Positions 24,223 through 32,101 are shown, counted from the stretch's first letter. The stretch: DNA of 64,000 nt from Bog-532 sp963805255 (GCA_963805255.1 CAWDTK010000004.1:248001-312000), one strand, 5' to 3'. Made by a program: numbers and translations. The notes: generated by a model from the letters alone, not told the origin.

Positions 24223-24636
24223 CATTAGTCCTGCAAGTAAATAAAAGGCGCCCCGCGGCTCCTGAAACGCCTCCAGCTCCGCCGGGGCGAGGTTGGAGGT
24301 CACGATCAGCGGACGGTTGCGAGCGTACCGCTCGTCAACGATCTTCCAGCATCCGCTCCCGCGTCCACTCGCTGACCTTCTCCGCCCCGACGTCGTCCAG
24401 GGACAGGTCTCGGCCAGCCGCCTCAGGCAGTCTGCGACAGTGCTGCGGGCCAGCCCGGTCCGGCTGGCAATCTGCCGCCCGCTCGGCGAGAAGTCACCGA
24501 GACTCAGGCTGTCGTTGACTTCCTGGGCCTGTACGAACTTGACCAGCCGGTCAACTGGTTCCAGGGTGGACTCGCGCACCGCGCGCTCCAGGCCCCACCT
24601 CGGGGATTGCGGCTTGGTCGGCTTAGCATCACCCAT
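24160..24636 (-). pseudogene. Decayed fusion of an HTH replication protein and a DnaC-like ATPase
   Basis: From ATG 24636 (strong SD GGAGGCG) the N-terminal 80 residues form a replication-type HTH protein: LERAVRESTLEPVDRLVKFV ... SGRQIASRTGLARSTVADCL. At about 24405 the sequence jumps into the middle of a DnaC/IstB-type ATPase. The Walker B region LSLDDVGAEKVSEWTRERM is in one frame, whereas KIVDERYARNRPLIVTSNLA is in another, after which the homology stops. Internal deletion plus frameshift has therefore joined and disabled two replication genes. The remainder to 24160 is unrelated. Confidence 0.65.
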
Positions 24637-24649
24637 TGGTCTCGCCTCC

Positions 24650-24692
24650 GTGTAGGTGGAGGGGGCCGGGCGCCTACACAACACCCGGCCCC
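24650..24692 (-). promoter_or_regulatory. Two mutually exclusive hairpins in the leader of the HTH/DnaC gene
   Basis: Stem A pairs 24650-24656 (GTGTAGG) with 24673-24679 (CCTACAC). Stem B pairs 24662-24670 (GGGGCCGGG) with 24684-24692 (CCCGGCCCC). They interlock, so only one can form. On the minus-strand transcript stem B forms first; stem A ends right at the SD (GGAGG, 24649-24645). This is the layout of an attenuator or SD-masking switch. Confidence 0.4.
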
Positions 24693-24807
24693 AACGCGGG
24701 TAGCTACTCCCGCGTCTCGCTCATTCGTGTTACTCATCGGCTGGCCACTTTTGCCACAGCCTGAGATGTTTCCGCAGGTGGCGCGGCACCTTCCCGCACG
24801 CTTATCG

Positions 24808-26847
24808 TCAGGCTGCGCCCCCGACCACGGCCACGGACCCGCCGTCTGCTGCGGTGGCCTTGTAGCGGCGCTGCCGGGCGCGATAGCAGGGCTTACACAG
24901 GTTCGACCAGCCGTCGGCCCTGGACTTGTCAGCGTAGAAGTGCTCCGCGTCCGCGGGCTGCGGCTTCCGGCACGGCCCGGTGCACAGCCTCCAGCCCTCC
25001 GGGACCTCCAGAATCGCAACGACGCCGGTCTCGGTCACGGTGCAGATGTCGCCGGCCTGCCGGAACTCATCCGCCCACTCAACGCTGACCTGACCGCGGG
25101 CAACCTGCCTGCGGTCCTCCTCGGGCAGGCGCAGGGCCTGGGCCTTAGTCAGCGGCGACCTGGCGTGGCGAATCGCCTTCACCAGGCCCTTGAGGGTCGC
25201 GCGCCTGGCCGAGGGGTCCTTGGCCTCCCACATGTCGGCAATCAGGTCCCGGTCGCCCTTGCACGGCATGAACTCCCTGATCACCACCGGAATCCTGAGC
25301 TTCTCCGCCTCGGCCTGCAGCCCGGCCAGCACCTGCCGCTTCTCCTGGTCGGCGCGCTTCCATGCATCGAAGTCCTTCGCCTCGCCGTCGAGATAGGCCA
25401 GCTTGGCATCCCAGAAGCGGGTCTTCTCCTCCTGCTTGCGCAGGTTCGCGGCCAGCGCCTCGGCATCATCGCAGGAGAAGCCGCCCTCCCTGGTCAGCCG
25501 GGCCAGCTTGTCGATGACCAGCTCGGTCAGCACCTCATCTGCCCAGTCCTCGCGCACGCTCGAGTGTCCGCTCTTCTCACAGCTGAGGTAGTAATAGTGC
25601 CCGTTCTGGCGCTGGTACATAGCCACCCGCACCGGGCCACCGCAGACGCCGCACTGAGCGATGAAGCTCTGCAGATGTTTCGACCCGCCGGACCGGACGG
25701 CGCTGATGGCGGCCTTGCCGTCACGGTAACCGTTCGTTCCGGGCTTGACCTGGCCGAGCAACTTCACCTTGGCCCTGGCGTCCTTCCACAGCTGGATGAA
25801 CTCCTCCTCGGTGCCGTCCCAGCCAAGCTCGTCGCGCTCCTCCGCGGTCCACTCCGCATCCTTGCGCGGCCCGCGGACGATAGGGAAGTAATCCGCTGCC
25901 GGGCGCAGGTCCCAGATGTCACTGGGCTGGCCGGGCTTGACCGGCTTCTTGCGGATCTGGCCGATGTGCACCGGGTTGAGCGCCGCGACCAGGACGGTCC
26001 GGCCGTACCACCGGCCGGTTGCCCTCTTGCGGCACAGGGTGCCGTCCTTCTTCGTCCTGGTGAACGTCGGCACGTCATCCTGGTTCAGCCGCCACGCAAC
26101 CATCGAGCCAGAGGAACCGGCGGCCAGCTCGCGCACCATGCGGACGAGCACCCTGGCCGCAGCCAGCACCACCTCGCGGCCCGGCTCGCGGGTCACCGGA
26201 TCGTACTTGGTCACCCAGCCGCCGGGAGCCTCCCCGGCCTTGATGCCATTCTCACGGTTGCCCCGGTGCCCGCGCGCGATGTCCCTGGACTTGCCGCGCG
26301 ACTCCTGGTTGCCCTTCTTGAACTCGTCATCGAAATAACCCCAGTCGGAGTCCCGCCGCAGGTTGTACTCGGCCCGGGTGCCGTCCCCGCCGTCATCGAG
26401 ATCGGCGAGGGAATCCTTGACGACGAAGACGCGGACATCGTTGAGCCAGCAGAAGAACATGAAGGCGTCGCCTTCCGCCGGGGTGCGGCTCAGCCTGTTG
26501 ACGGACCAGACGACCACGACGTCCACGGCGCCGAAGGTGGCGATCTTCCGCAGCAGGTCGTTGAAGGCGTCGCGGTCTTCGCCGTAGTCGCTGGCGGATG
26601 TCCCGTTATCGACGTGCCGCCGGTCGGCGGGGATGTCCTGCCCGTACCGCTCCCTGGCCGCCTTGCAGCCGTCCTTGACCTGATCAGTGACTGACTTATC
26701 TTTCAGCTCGCTGACCCGGGCCAGCAGGGCCAGCAGCAGGTCCGCCTTATCTGCGGGCCAGGTCTTGGCGCGCTTGAGGCCAGGCGGGCGCCGGAACCAG
26801 TTGAACTGCAGCCCGGCCAGATCGTGAAGCTCGGTGAGTATGTCCAT
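24808..26847 (-). CDS. Second large serine recombinase, with C-terminal zinc-finger extension
   Basis: 679 residues from ATG 26847. After a 38-residue leader comes the catalytic domain: LLLALLARVSELKDKSVTDQ (catalytic Ser about 46), VVVVWSVNRLSRTPAEGD. A recombinase domain follows with GGWVTKYDPVTREPG and WYGRTVLVAALNPVHIGQIR, a zinc ribbon at about 395-425 (CGVCGGPVR ... YYLSCEKSGHSS) and a coiled coil (ALAANLRKQEEKTRFWDAKL). The last 60 residues add an unusual finger: CTGPCRKPQPADAEHFYADK ... NLCKPCYRARQRR, like those before endonuclease VII domains. It is not adjacent to either att site, so it may be a leftover of another element or act on different sites. Confidence 0.85.
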   Translation of the reverse strand: MDILTELHDLAGLQFNWFRRPPGLKRAKTWPADKADLLLALLARVSELKDKSVTDQVKDGCKAARERYGQDIPADRRHVDNGTSASDYGEDRDAFNDLLRKIATFGAVDVVVVWSVNRLSRTPAEGDAFMFFCWLNDVRVFVVKDSLADLDDGGDGTRAEYNLRRDSDWGYFDDEFKKGNQESRGKSRDIARGHRGNRENGIKAGEAPGGWVTKYDPVTREPGREVVLAAARVLVRMVRELAAGSSGSMVAWRLNQDDVPTFTRTKKDGTLCRKRATGRWYGRTVLVAALNPVHIGQIRKKPVKPGQPSDIWDLRPAADYFPIVRGPRKDAEWTAEERDELGWDGTEEEFIQLWKDARAKVKLLGQVKPGTNGYRDGKAAISAVRSGGSKHLQSFIAQCGVCGGPVRVAMYQRQNGHYYYLSCEKSGHSSVREDWADEVLTELVIDKLARLTREGGFSCDDAEALAANLRKQEEKTRFWDAKLAYLDGEAKDFDAWKRADQEKRQVLAGLQAEAEKLRIPVVIREFMPCKGDRDLIADMWEAKDPSARRATLKGLVKAIRHARSPLTKAQALRLPEEDRRQVARGQVSVEWADEFRQAGDICTVTETGVVAILEVPEGWRLCTGPCRKPQPADAEHFYADKSRADGWSNLCKPCYRARQRRYKATAADGGSVAVVGGAA

Positions 26848-27043
26848 TCCCGTGATACGGGGGGACTTACATGGAACACAAGTTAGGGGTCAAGGTCTAC
26901 GAAGCTAGAGCAAGGTCCCCGCGAGAGGTTCCCGCTCGCCTACAGTCAGAGACTACTTTTTCAAAAGTGTTGCTCAGTTGTAGGTATCCATGAACCGCAG
27001 GTCAGACGGGAAATCAGTCATCCGCGGGGACATCCCGGGCAGG
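26848..27043. other. AT-richer intergenic segment upstream of the second recombinase
   Basis: No gene. It contains CGTATCAC just before the recombinase start (shared with 28708-28723) and a TTTTGAAAAAG patch (minus strand) that could serve as a -35 element. Composition is lower in GC than its flanks. Confidence 0.35.
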
Positions 27044-27133
27044 TCAGGCGGCGTCAGGCTGCTCTGCGCGGGCGTCGATGCGGCGGGCGATCAGCGCCGC
27101 CTGCACGGCGTGAAGCGCCTCCTCTGCGGTCAC
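27044..27133 (-). CDS. 29-residue ORF (tentative)
   Basis: GTG 27133 with an Ala/Glu-rich helical peptide (MTAEEALHAVQAALIARRID followed by ARAEQPDAA). The composition is protein-like and it lies just after the truncated small-ORF remnant, on the same strand. Evidence is limited to composition. Confidence 0.3.
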   Translation of the reverse strand: MTAEEALHAVQAALIARRIDARAEQPDAA

Positions 27134-27170
27134 GGCAGACAGGCTACCGGCAGCGGCCCCGTCAGCCTCG

Positions 27171-27250
27171 TCAGCGGCGCAGCAGCGCCCTCAGCTCGGC
27201 GCGCTCAGCGTCGGTCGGGGGCGGCGCCGCCTCCACCATCTCGCGCGCCG
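27171..27250 (-). pseudogene. Truncated second copy of the 38-residue element ORF
   Basis: The frame reads ARE-MVEAAPPPTDAERAEL-RALLRR-stop and aligns residue for residue with ARE-LAEAAPPLTAEQRDEL-SVLLRRC of the intact copy at 28595-28711. The 5' third is missing: homology stops at 27250, next to the end of the DUF4236 gene. A duplication with loss of one 5' end explains this. Confidence 0.6.
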
Positions 27251-27257
27251 TGACGCA

Positions 27258-28382
27258 TCATTGTTCGCTGAGCAGTTCAGCCGTGTCGATGTCGGCGAGG
27301 ACTGCCGTGATCTGAGGCTCCTTGGAAAGGTCGATGGGCAATAGTTCTGTCCGGCGCATGTTCGCGATGAGCTCATCTGCGGTGTCCTGCAGAATCGTTC
27401 CGGCGTCAGCGTCCTCCCAGCGCACACCCTCGAATGAGGTCCGGGTCCAACGGCCGGCCATGAGGCACTCGAGGCGGGGGTTGCCGTAGGCGTCTGCGCT
27501 GCCCGCCCGCAGCGTGACCACCCTGGCGGCGTTGATCCCAGGCGCCACCGCGAAGGCCTCACGCAGTGTTACCAGGACATAGCCAGCCACGAGCAACGTG
27601 TACAGCGAAGCGCGTTCGCCTTTCGGCAGCTTCCGCAGCGTCAGATTGCCGGCCTGAGTCGTCGCTGGCATCCTTTCCGGAACCACGCTATCTGCAGGGA
27701 CGAGAACCGCAAGTGACACCTCGTCGCTATCGACGCTGATGGGAGCAGCTGGTGCTTCGTTGTCCTCGAAGGCTTCCGCCAGGGTGGAGATGACGGTATC
27801 AGGGTCGTTGGCGAGCAATTGCCGCCACTGCGCGTCGAGTCCTGCTTGCGCCTGGGCCGCCGCCGTCTCCGCCTGCTGCCGCAGCGCAGCGAGTTCCGCG
27901 ACCGCCGTTACAGCGGCGCGCTGCTTCGCCGCAGCGCGCTCGGCACGCTTGAACAATCCGATTCCTTGCAGCGCGGCATGCTCGTGCCTCGGGCGCACCT
28001 CACGCTCATCTGGCGGGGTCGGCGCCGGCGCGATGGGCCGCTGAGCGGGCGGGAATTCCTGCCGGTGCACGTTGAGGATCTCGCGCAAGGCAGCCGCCAG
28101 CCGCTGCGCCTCCTCAGCCTTCTGCGCAGCCGCCTCAGCGTTTCGCGCCGCCGCAGCCTGCCGCTGTAGGGATGCGATCGACGGGCTCCTGCCGCGGGAA
28201 CCCGTCTTGCGGCGGGTGCGGCCAATCGCGGTGTAGAAGCCGACGGGCCCCGCTCCGGTGGAGATGCCGCTACGGCCGGCGCCCACATGCACGCGTGCCA
28301 CGCGTGGCCCGATGCTGGTCCGCATGCCGCGGCTGGACGCCCGTACCCTGACGCCTGGCGCGATCTTGACGGAGAAGCCCAT
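27258..28382 (-). CDS. DUF4236-domain protein with long coiled coil
   Basis: 374 residues from ATG 28382 (GGAGG 4 bases upstream); the frame opens at 28520. Residues 1-55 are a DUF4236 domain: MGFSVKIAPGVRVRASSRGM, TSIGPRVARVHVGAGRSGI, GPVGFYTAIG. A long Ala/Gln/Glu coiled coil follows (ASLQRQAAAARNAEAAAQKA ... VAELAALRQQAETAAAQAQA), then a C-terminal alpha/beta domain (LYTLLVAGYVLVTLREAFAV, GNPRLECLMAGRWTRTSFEG). DUF4236 proteins occur widely in phages and bacteria without a defined role. It lies between two copies of the same small ORF. Confidence 0.75.
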   Translation of the reverse strand: MGFSVKIAPGVRVRASSRGMRTSIGPRVARVHVGAGRSGISTGAGPVGFYTAIGRTRRKTGSRGRSPSIASLQRQAAAARNAEAAAQKAEEAQRLAAALREILNVHRQEFPPAQRPIAPAPTPPDEREVRPRHEHAALQGIGLFKRAERAAAKQRAAVTAVAELAALRQQAETAAAQAQAGLDAQWRQLLANDPDTVISTLAEAFEDNEAPAAPISVDSDEVSLAVLVPADSVVPERMPATTQAGNLTLRKLPKGERASLYTLLVAGYVLVTLREAFAVAPGINAARVVTLRAGSADAYGNPRLECLMAGRWTRTSFEGVRWEDADAGTILQDTADELIANMRRTELLPIDLSKEPQITAVLADIDTAELLSEQ

Positions 28383-28594
28383 CCGGCCTCCATGCAGAGT
28401 CTGTTTGCTTTCATGGGAGACGCGCAGCGAGCCCCGACGGATGACCAGCGGTCCGGATAAGCGAGGACTTCGATGCTCCCCATATGCAGGGCGATGCTCC
28501 AGCGTGGCCTGCGTCGGCATACGACCTCCTGCTCGTACCTGTCGTGGACGTGAACGACTACTGGATAGAGCCCTCTGACGGGTAGGTTTCCACG

Positions 28595-28711
28595 TCAGCA
28601 GCGGCGCAGCAGTACGCTCAGCTCATCGCGTTGCTCAGCGGTTAGGGGCGGTGCAGCCTCGGCCAGCTCGCGCGCCCGGTCCTCGATCAGGTCCTTCGTG
28701 TTCTCGGCCAT
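28595..28711 (-). CDS. 38-residue element protein (intact copy)
   Basis: ATG 28711, MAENTKDLIEDRARELAEAA then PPLTAEQRDELSVLLRRC. An amphipathic two-helix peptide, supported by a second, diverged copy at 27171-27250 in which the protein sequence is better conserved than the DNA. The 16 bases around the start match those of the second recombinase gene at 14 positions. Confidence 0.55.
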   Translation of the reverse strand: MAENTKDLIEDRARELAEAAPPLTAEQRDELSVLLRRC

Positions 28712-28784
28712 GCCGGTGATACGCGGCACGCCGCACCTGGCCAAAGCTCTTGACTGGAGTCAACCTGCTAGCCCTATGCTGAAA

Positions 28785-28800
28785 GGGCAGTGGGCTTCCC
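28785..28800. other. attR: right junction of the integrated element
   Basis: Element DNA GGGCAGTGGG (28785-28794) meets CTT (28795-28797), followed by host CCCGGTGCCGGTCG, which encodes the start of the Walker A loop on the minus strand (TGTGK). Together with attL it defines attP (arms AGTGGG / CCCACT around CTTA) and a coding attB. Confidence 0.85.
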
Positions 28801-29511
28801 GGTGCCGGTCGTTCCGATCACGACCTGATGCGAGCGCAGCCGCTCGTAGGGGAGGGCGGTGACGGCTGCCGCCCGGTGCCGGACCGCCCGGATCGTGCCG
28901 CCGACCACCACGGCCCCGTTCCGGTAGGTCAGCGGGACAGACCCGGGCGCGGCGATGCGCGCCCGGGCGCTGCGGACCTGGCGCCGCCATTGACGCCGGT
29001 CGAAGCTGATGGCCGAACTGGGGGACAGGCCGCCCGTGCCGGTCTCCATCCGGTAGATCCGGACGGCCCAGGCCAGCCCGCCGGCGAGCAGGCCCAGCGG
29101 TATCGCGGCCGGGGCGACGGCCACCGCGGCCGCCGGCACGCGCCCGGACGCGCCCAGCCGCCACATGTCCAGCCACGCGTGGAACGGCGCGCCGGCCACC
29201 CGGTACCAAGCCGGAGCGCCGGGCCAGCCGGGCGCGCCGGGCCCGCCCGGGGTACCCCGTGACCCGGGCGCGGACAGCGCGGCGGCGGCCAGCCACACGG
29301 CCAGCATCGGCAGGCACCAGAGCGCGGCGCCGTAGAGCCGCCGGGGCGGCCAGCCGCACACCCAGGCGGTCACCGCCGCGCCTGCCGCTACGGCCGAGAC
29401 GGGCGCCGCCGCGATGATCACCGTGGCCACCGCGGCCACCTTGATCAGCCGCCACAGCAGGCGGGCCGCGGCGCGCAGCAGCAGTAAGGCCAGGTACTGG
29501 CGGATCAGCAT
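28795..29511 (-). pseudogene. TraG/VirD4-like ATPase, 5' portion cut off by the element
   Basis: ATG 29511 with GGAG upstream; it overlaps the Replic_Relax stop by 7 bases. It encodes the N-terminal membrane part (LIRQYLALLLLRAAARLLWR, VAAVATVIIAAAPVSAVAAG, LYGAALWCLPMLAVWLAAAA), a Gly/Pro-rich loop, further hydrophobic helices and then YERLRSHQVVIGTTGTGK, ending at the Walker A Lys. As read it runs into element DNA and stops at 28774 after PTALSA. Joined to 8509-7115 it makes a full membrane-anchored DNA-pumping-type ATPase. Confidence 0.85.
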
Positions 29512-30317
29512 GCCCGCTCCCCGGCGGCGGAGGGCGGCCCGGCCGCGCCCGTGCCCGGGCTGGTGTCCAGGGCTGCGTACGCCGGCAGATCCCGGATCTC
29601 CAGCCGGGCCGCCAGCGGGCCGAGCGCCTCCCGGGCCCGCAGCACCGTGGGCCGCGCCGCCGCCGAACACACGTACAGGGCCCGTGCGTGCCGCGGCGGC
29701 CGTCCGGGAACGGCGGCGTCCGCCGCGGGGCAGCCGTAGTCGCCGGTCCGCGACAGCAGTTCGCGCATGATCGCGGTCGTCCGGGTGACGGTCTTGCGGG
29801 TCAGTTCCGCCTCGATCGCCCAGCATTCCCCGGCCCACGGCACGGGTGCGCCGTCCGGCCAGTGCACCTCGCCGTCCGGCAGGTGCTCCCGCAGCCCGGC
29901 CCGGCTGCCCGCCCGCGTCCCCAGCCGGCGTTCCCCCCGCCAGAACGCCCCGGCCTGCTGGTACCCCGCCGTGGCCGCTAAAGCCAGCCGCACCGTGGTC
30001 ACCGCCCTGATGTGCGCGAGGCGGGAGAGCGCGGGCGGGATGGGCGCGTACCGCAGACCGCACGCGGCCAGCCCGGCGCGGGTCAGCCAGACCCATGAGG
30101 CTCCTGGACCCAGCCGTCCCGAATCCGCGTAACCGAGCCGCCGCCAGCGGGTCACGGCGGTGCGGGCCCGCGGGACGGTACCGCCGAGCACGGCCGCCAG
30201 CAGGTCGAGTTGCAGGCCGTACATCTCGGCGGTGAACAGCATGGCGTCGATGTCCCGGTCGCCGAGGCCGCGCGGGCCGGCGTTCGCGGGACCGCTGGGC
30301 CGCTGCCGTACCGTCAT
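29505..30317 (-). CDS. Replication-relaxation (Replic_Relax) family protein
   Basis: 270 residues from ATG 30317 (MTVRQRPSGPANAGPRGLGD). Features of the family: an N-terminal winged-helix region (DIDAMLFTAEMYGLQLDLLA, TVPRARTAVTRWRRLGYADS, WVWLTRAGLAACGL) and a nuclease-like second half (LAHIRAVTTVRLALAAT, ECWAIEAELTRKTVTRTTAI). Family members take part in plasmid replication or relaxation and are found next to TraG-like ATPases on actinobacterial chromosomes, as here. Three phased GTGCAT repeats sit just upstream of the start. Confidence 0.75.
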   Translation of the reverse strand: MTVRQRPSGPANAGPRGLGDRDIDAMLFTAEMYGLQLDLLAAVLGGTVPRARTAVTRWRRLGYADSGRLGPGASWVWLTRAGLAACGLRYAPIPPALSRLAHIRAVTTVRLALAATAGYQQAGAFWRGERRLGTRAGSRAGLREHLPDGEVHWPDGAPVPWAGECWAIEAELTRKTVTRTTAIMRELLSRTGDYGCPAADAAVPGRPPRHARALYVCSAAARPTVLRAREALGPLAARLEIRDLPAYAALDTSPGTGAAGPPSAAGERAC

Positions 30318-30322
30318 AGGTG

Positions 30323-30346
30323 ATGCACATAATGCACCGAATGCAC
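30323..30346. repeat. Three 9-bp-phased ATGCAC iterons
   Basis: ATGCAC occurs at 30323-30328, 30332-30337 and 30341-30346, exactly 9 bases apart, beginning 5 bases upstream of the Replic_Relax start. Such spacing fits a repeated protein-binding site: autoregulatory operator or replication-type iteron. Confidence 0.55.
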
Positions 30347-30493
30347 CACCCAGATCACCCAATTGCGATACGGAGACATCTCCGGCTCCCGGACCGCCCA
30401 CCGCGTCCGCCCCGGGCTCTCCGGCAAATGGTCAACGCCCCGACGTGAGCTGGGAGTTCGCCGGGAAGGGCGGTCCGGACGGACAATCGGCGT

Positions 30494-32101
30494 ATGCGTC
30501 TGCCCCGGCCGCCCCAGTGGGTGAGGCGGCCTGCTTGGTGGGGGTCCCTGCTGGCCGGTGCCCTGCCGCTGCTGGCCTTCCCGCCGCCGAATCTGTCCTT
30601 CCTCGCGTGGTTCGCGCTGGTGCCGGGGATGGCGCTGATCCACCGTGCGCCGTCGGCGCGCGAGGCGGCGATCCGGGGCTGGTGGCTGGGCTGCGGGTAC
30701 TTCGTGGCCGCCCAGTATTGGCTGGCCCCGGAAATCGGCCCCGCAGTGATCATCGTCGCCATCGTGTTCGGGGTCCTGCTGGGTCCGTTCGGGATAGTGA
30801 TCTGGGTGCTGCTGCGGCCGCCGGTCACCGTGCCGCGGACGCTGGCCGCGCTCGTCGTCGCGCCGAGCTGCTGGCTGGTCACCGAATGGCTGCGGTCCTG
30901 GCAGGCGCTCGGCGGCCCGTGGGCCGTCCTCGGCGCGAGCCAGTGGCAGCACCCGGCCGTGCTGGCCCTGGCGTCGGTGGGCGGGGTGTGGCTGGTCAGC
31001 TTCGCGATCGTCGCGGTGAACGTGGCCGTCCTGATCGCCATCGTGTCCGGCCGGCTGGCGTCCCGGCTGATGGCCGCCGCCGCGATCGCGGCCGTGCTGG
31101 CGGCCGGGCCGGCGGCCTTCGGGCTCACGCCCCCGGCCCCCGTGGCCGGCGCCACGACGATCGCGCTGGTACAGCCGGGGGTGGTGAGCAATCCCATGCT
31201 CCGCGTCGACGCAAGCCAGTTGCTCACCGCCAGCCTGAGCCGGAACGCCAGCCTGAGCGGGGTGCGGCCGGACCTGATCGTCTGGGGCGAGAGCAGCGTC
31301 GCCTACGACCTGCGGGCCGACCAGGCACTGCTGCGCAGCATCGAGAAGCTGTCGGCCGCCGCGGGCGCGCAGATCCTCGTCGACCAGGACTCGCTCGCCG
31401 GCGGGCACAAGAGCAAGGTCGCGGTGCTCATCGGGCGCACCGGGATCGACGGCACGTATACCAAGAGCCGGCTGGTCCCGTTCGGCGAGTACATCCCGTT
31501 CCGCGCGGCGCTGTCCTGGCTGACCAGCATCAGCAAGGCGGCGACGGTGAACATGATGCCGGGCGACGGGGCGCACACGCTGCGGGTCACCGGGCCGGGC
31601 GGCCGCGCGCTGACGATCGGCCCGCTCATCTGCTTCGAGTCGGCGTTCCCGGACATGTCCCGGGTGGACACCGGCCACGGGGCCCAGGTGATCGTCTACC
31701 AGACGGCCGACTCGACGTTCCAGGGCACGGGGGCGCAGGCCCAGCACGCGTCGCTGGGGGCGCTGCGCGCCGCCGAGACCGGCCGTCCGGTCGTGCAGGC
31801 CGCGCTGACCGGCGATTCGGCCGCGTTCGACGCCCGGGGCCGGCTGGTGGCCTGGATGGGGGAGTCGCAGCGCGGGGTCAAGACGGTCCGGCTCACCCTC
31901 CCGGCCGCTGCGTCCCGGACCATTTACGACCGGCTCGGCGACTACGTACCATGGATGGCGGTCGGCATCGGCATGGTTTTCGCCTTGCTGGCTCTGCCTG
32001 GGGCGATCCGCCGACGGGGTCTTCGCGGCGGCAGGGGTGGTGCGGCCGGCGGGGATGAGGCAGAATATGATGCTGGCACCGGGCTGCACGTACCGGGCTA
32101 G
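30494..32101 (+). CDS. lnt: Apolipoprotein N-acyltransferase
   Basis: 535 residues. Adds the third acyl chain to lipoproteins at the outer face of the membrane. Several N-terminal membrane segments (WWGSLLAGALPLLAFPPPNL, IIVAIVFGVLLGPFGIVIWV, SCWLVTEWLRSW) precede the nitrilase domain with the catalytic triad in place: Glu in LIVWGESS, Lys in YTKSRLVPFGEYIPF, Cys in IGPLICFESAFPD. One more helix lies near the C-terminus (WMAVGIGMVFALLALPGAIR). No polyprenol-mannose synthase is fused or adjacent. The tail GGRGGAAGGDEAEYDAGTG is variable. Confidence 0.92.
   Translation: MRLPRPPQWVRRPAWWGSLLAGALPLLAFPPPNLSFLAWFALVPGMALIHRAPSAREAAIRGWWLGCGYFVAAQYWLAPEIGPAVIIVAIVFGVLLGPFGIVIWVLLRPPVTVPRTLAALVVAPSCWLVTEWLRSWQALGGPWAVLGASQWQHPAVLALASVGGVWLVSFAIVAVNVAVLIAIVSGRLASRLMAAAAIAAVLAAGPAAFGLTPPAPVAGATTIALVQPGVVSNPMLRVDASQLLTASLSRNASLSGVRPDLIVWGESSVAYDLRADQALLRSIEKLSAAAGAQILVDQDSLAGGHKSKVAVLIGRTGIDGTYTKSRLVPFGEYIPFRAALSWLTSISKAATVNMMPGDGAHTLRVTGPGGRALTIGPLICFESAFPDMSRVDTGHGAQVIVYQTADSTFQGTGAQAQHASLGALRAAETGRPVVQAALTGDSAAFDARGRLVAWMGESQRGVKTVRLTLPAAASRTIYDRLGDYVPWMAVGIGMVFALLALPGAIRRRGLRGGRGGAAGGDEAEYDAGTGLHVPG

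Larger units (their letters stand above)
8510..28797. mobile_element. 20.3-kb serine-integrase element inserted in an ATPase gene
   Basis: The boundaries are inferred from the two halves of one conserved gene. ...VVIGTTGTGK ends at 28795 on the right and K-TTLLLRLWAG starts at 8509 on the left, both in frame. Contents: a large serine integrase beside attL, a second serine recombinase near attR, a tyrosine recombinase, GntR and XRE-ImmA regulators, a protease and zinc-ribbon cassette, an endonuclease VII, and several small proteins. No conjugation, portal, terminase or capsid gene is seen. Several genes (12.1-13.3 kb, 22.4-24.2 kb) are clearly less GC-rich than host DNA. It is best described as a reduced prophage or satellite; self-transfer is unlikely. 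Confidence 0.85.

Noticed and set aside
24607..26694. 695-codon plus-strand ORF opposite the second recombinase
   Set aside because: Leu/Ala/Arg-rich shadow; the recombinase on the minus strand has a full catalytic motif set.
8510..28797. Element as an actinobacterial integrative and conjugative element
   Set aside because: No FtsK/TraB-like translocase, RepSA or prim-pol gene lies inside it; the TraG-like ATPase belongs to the interrupted host operon.
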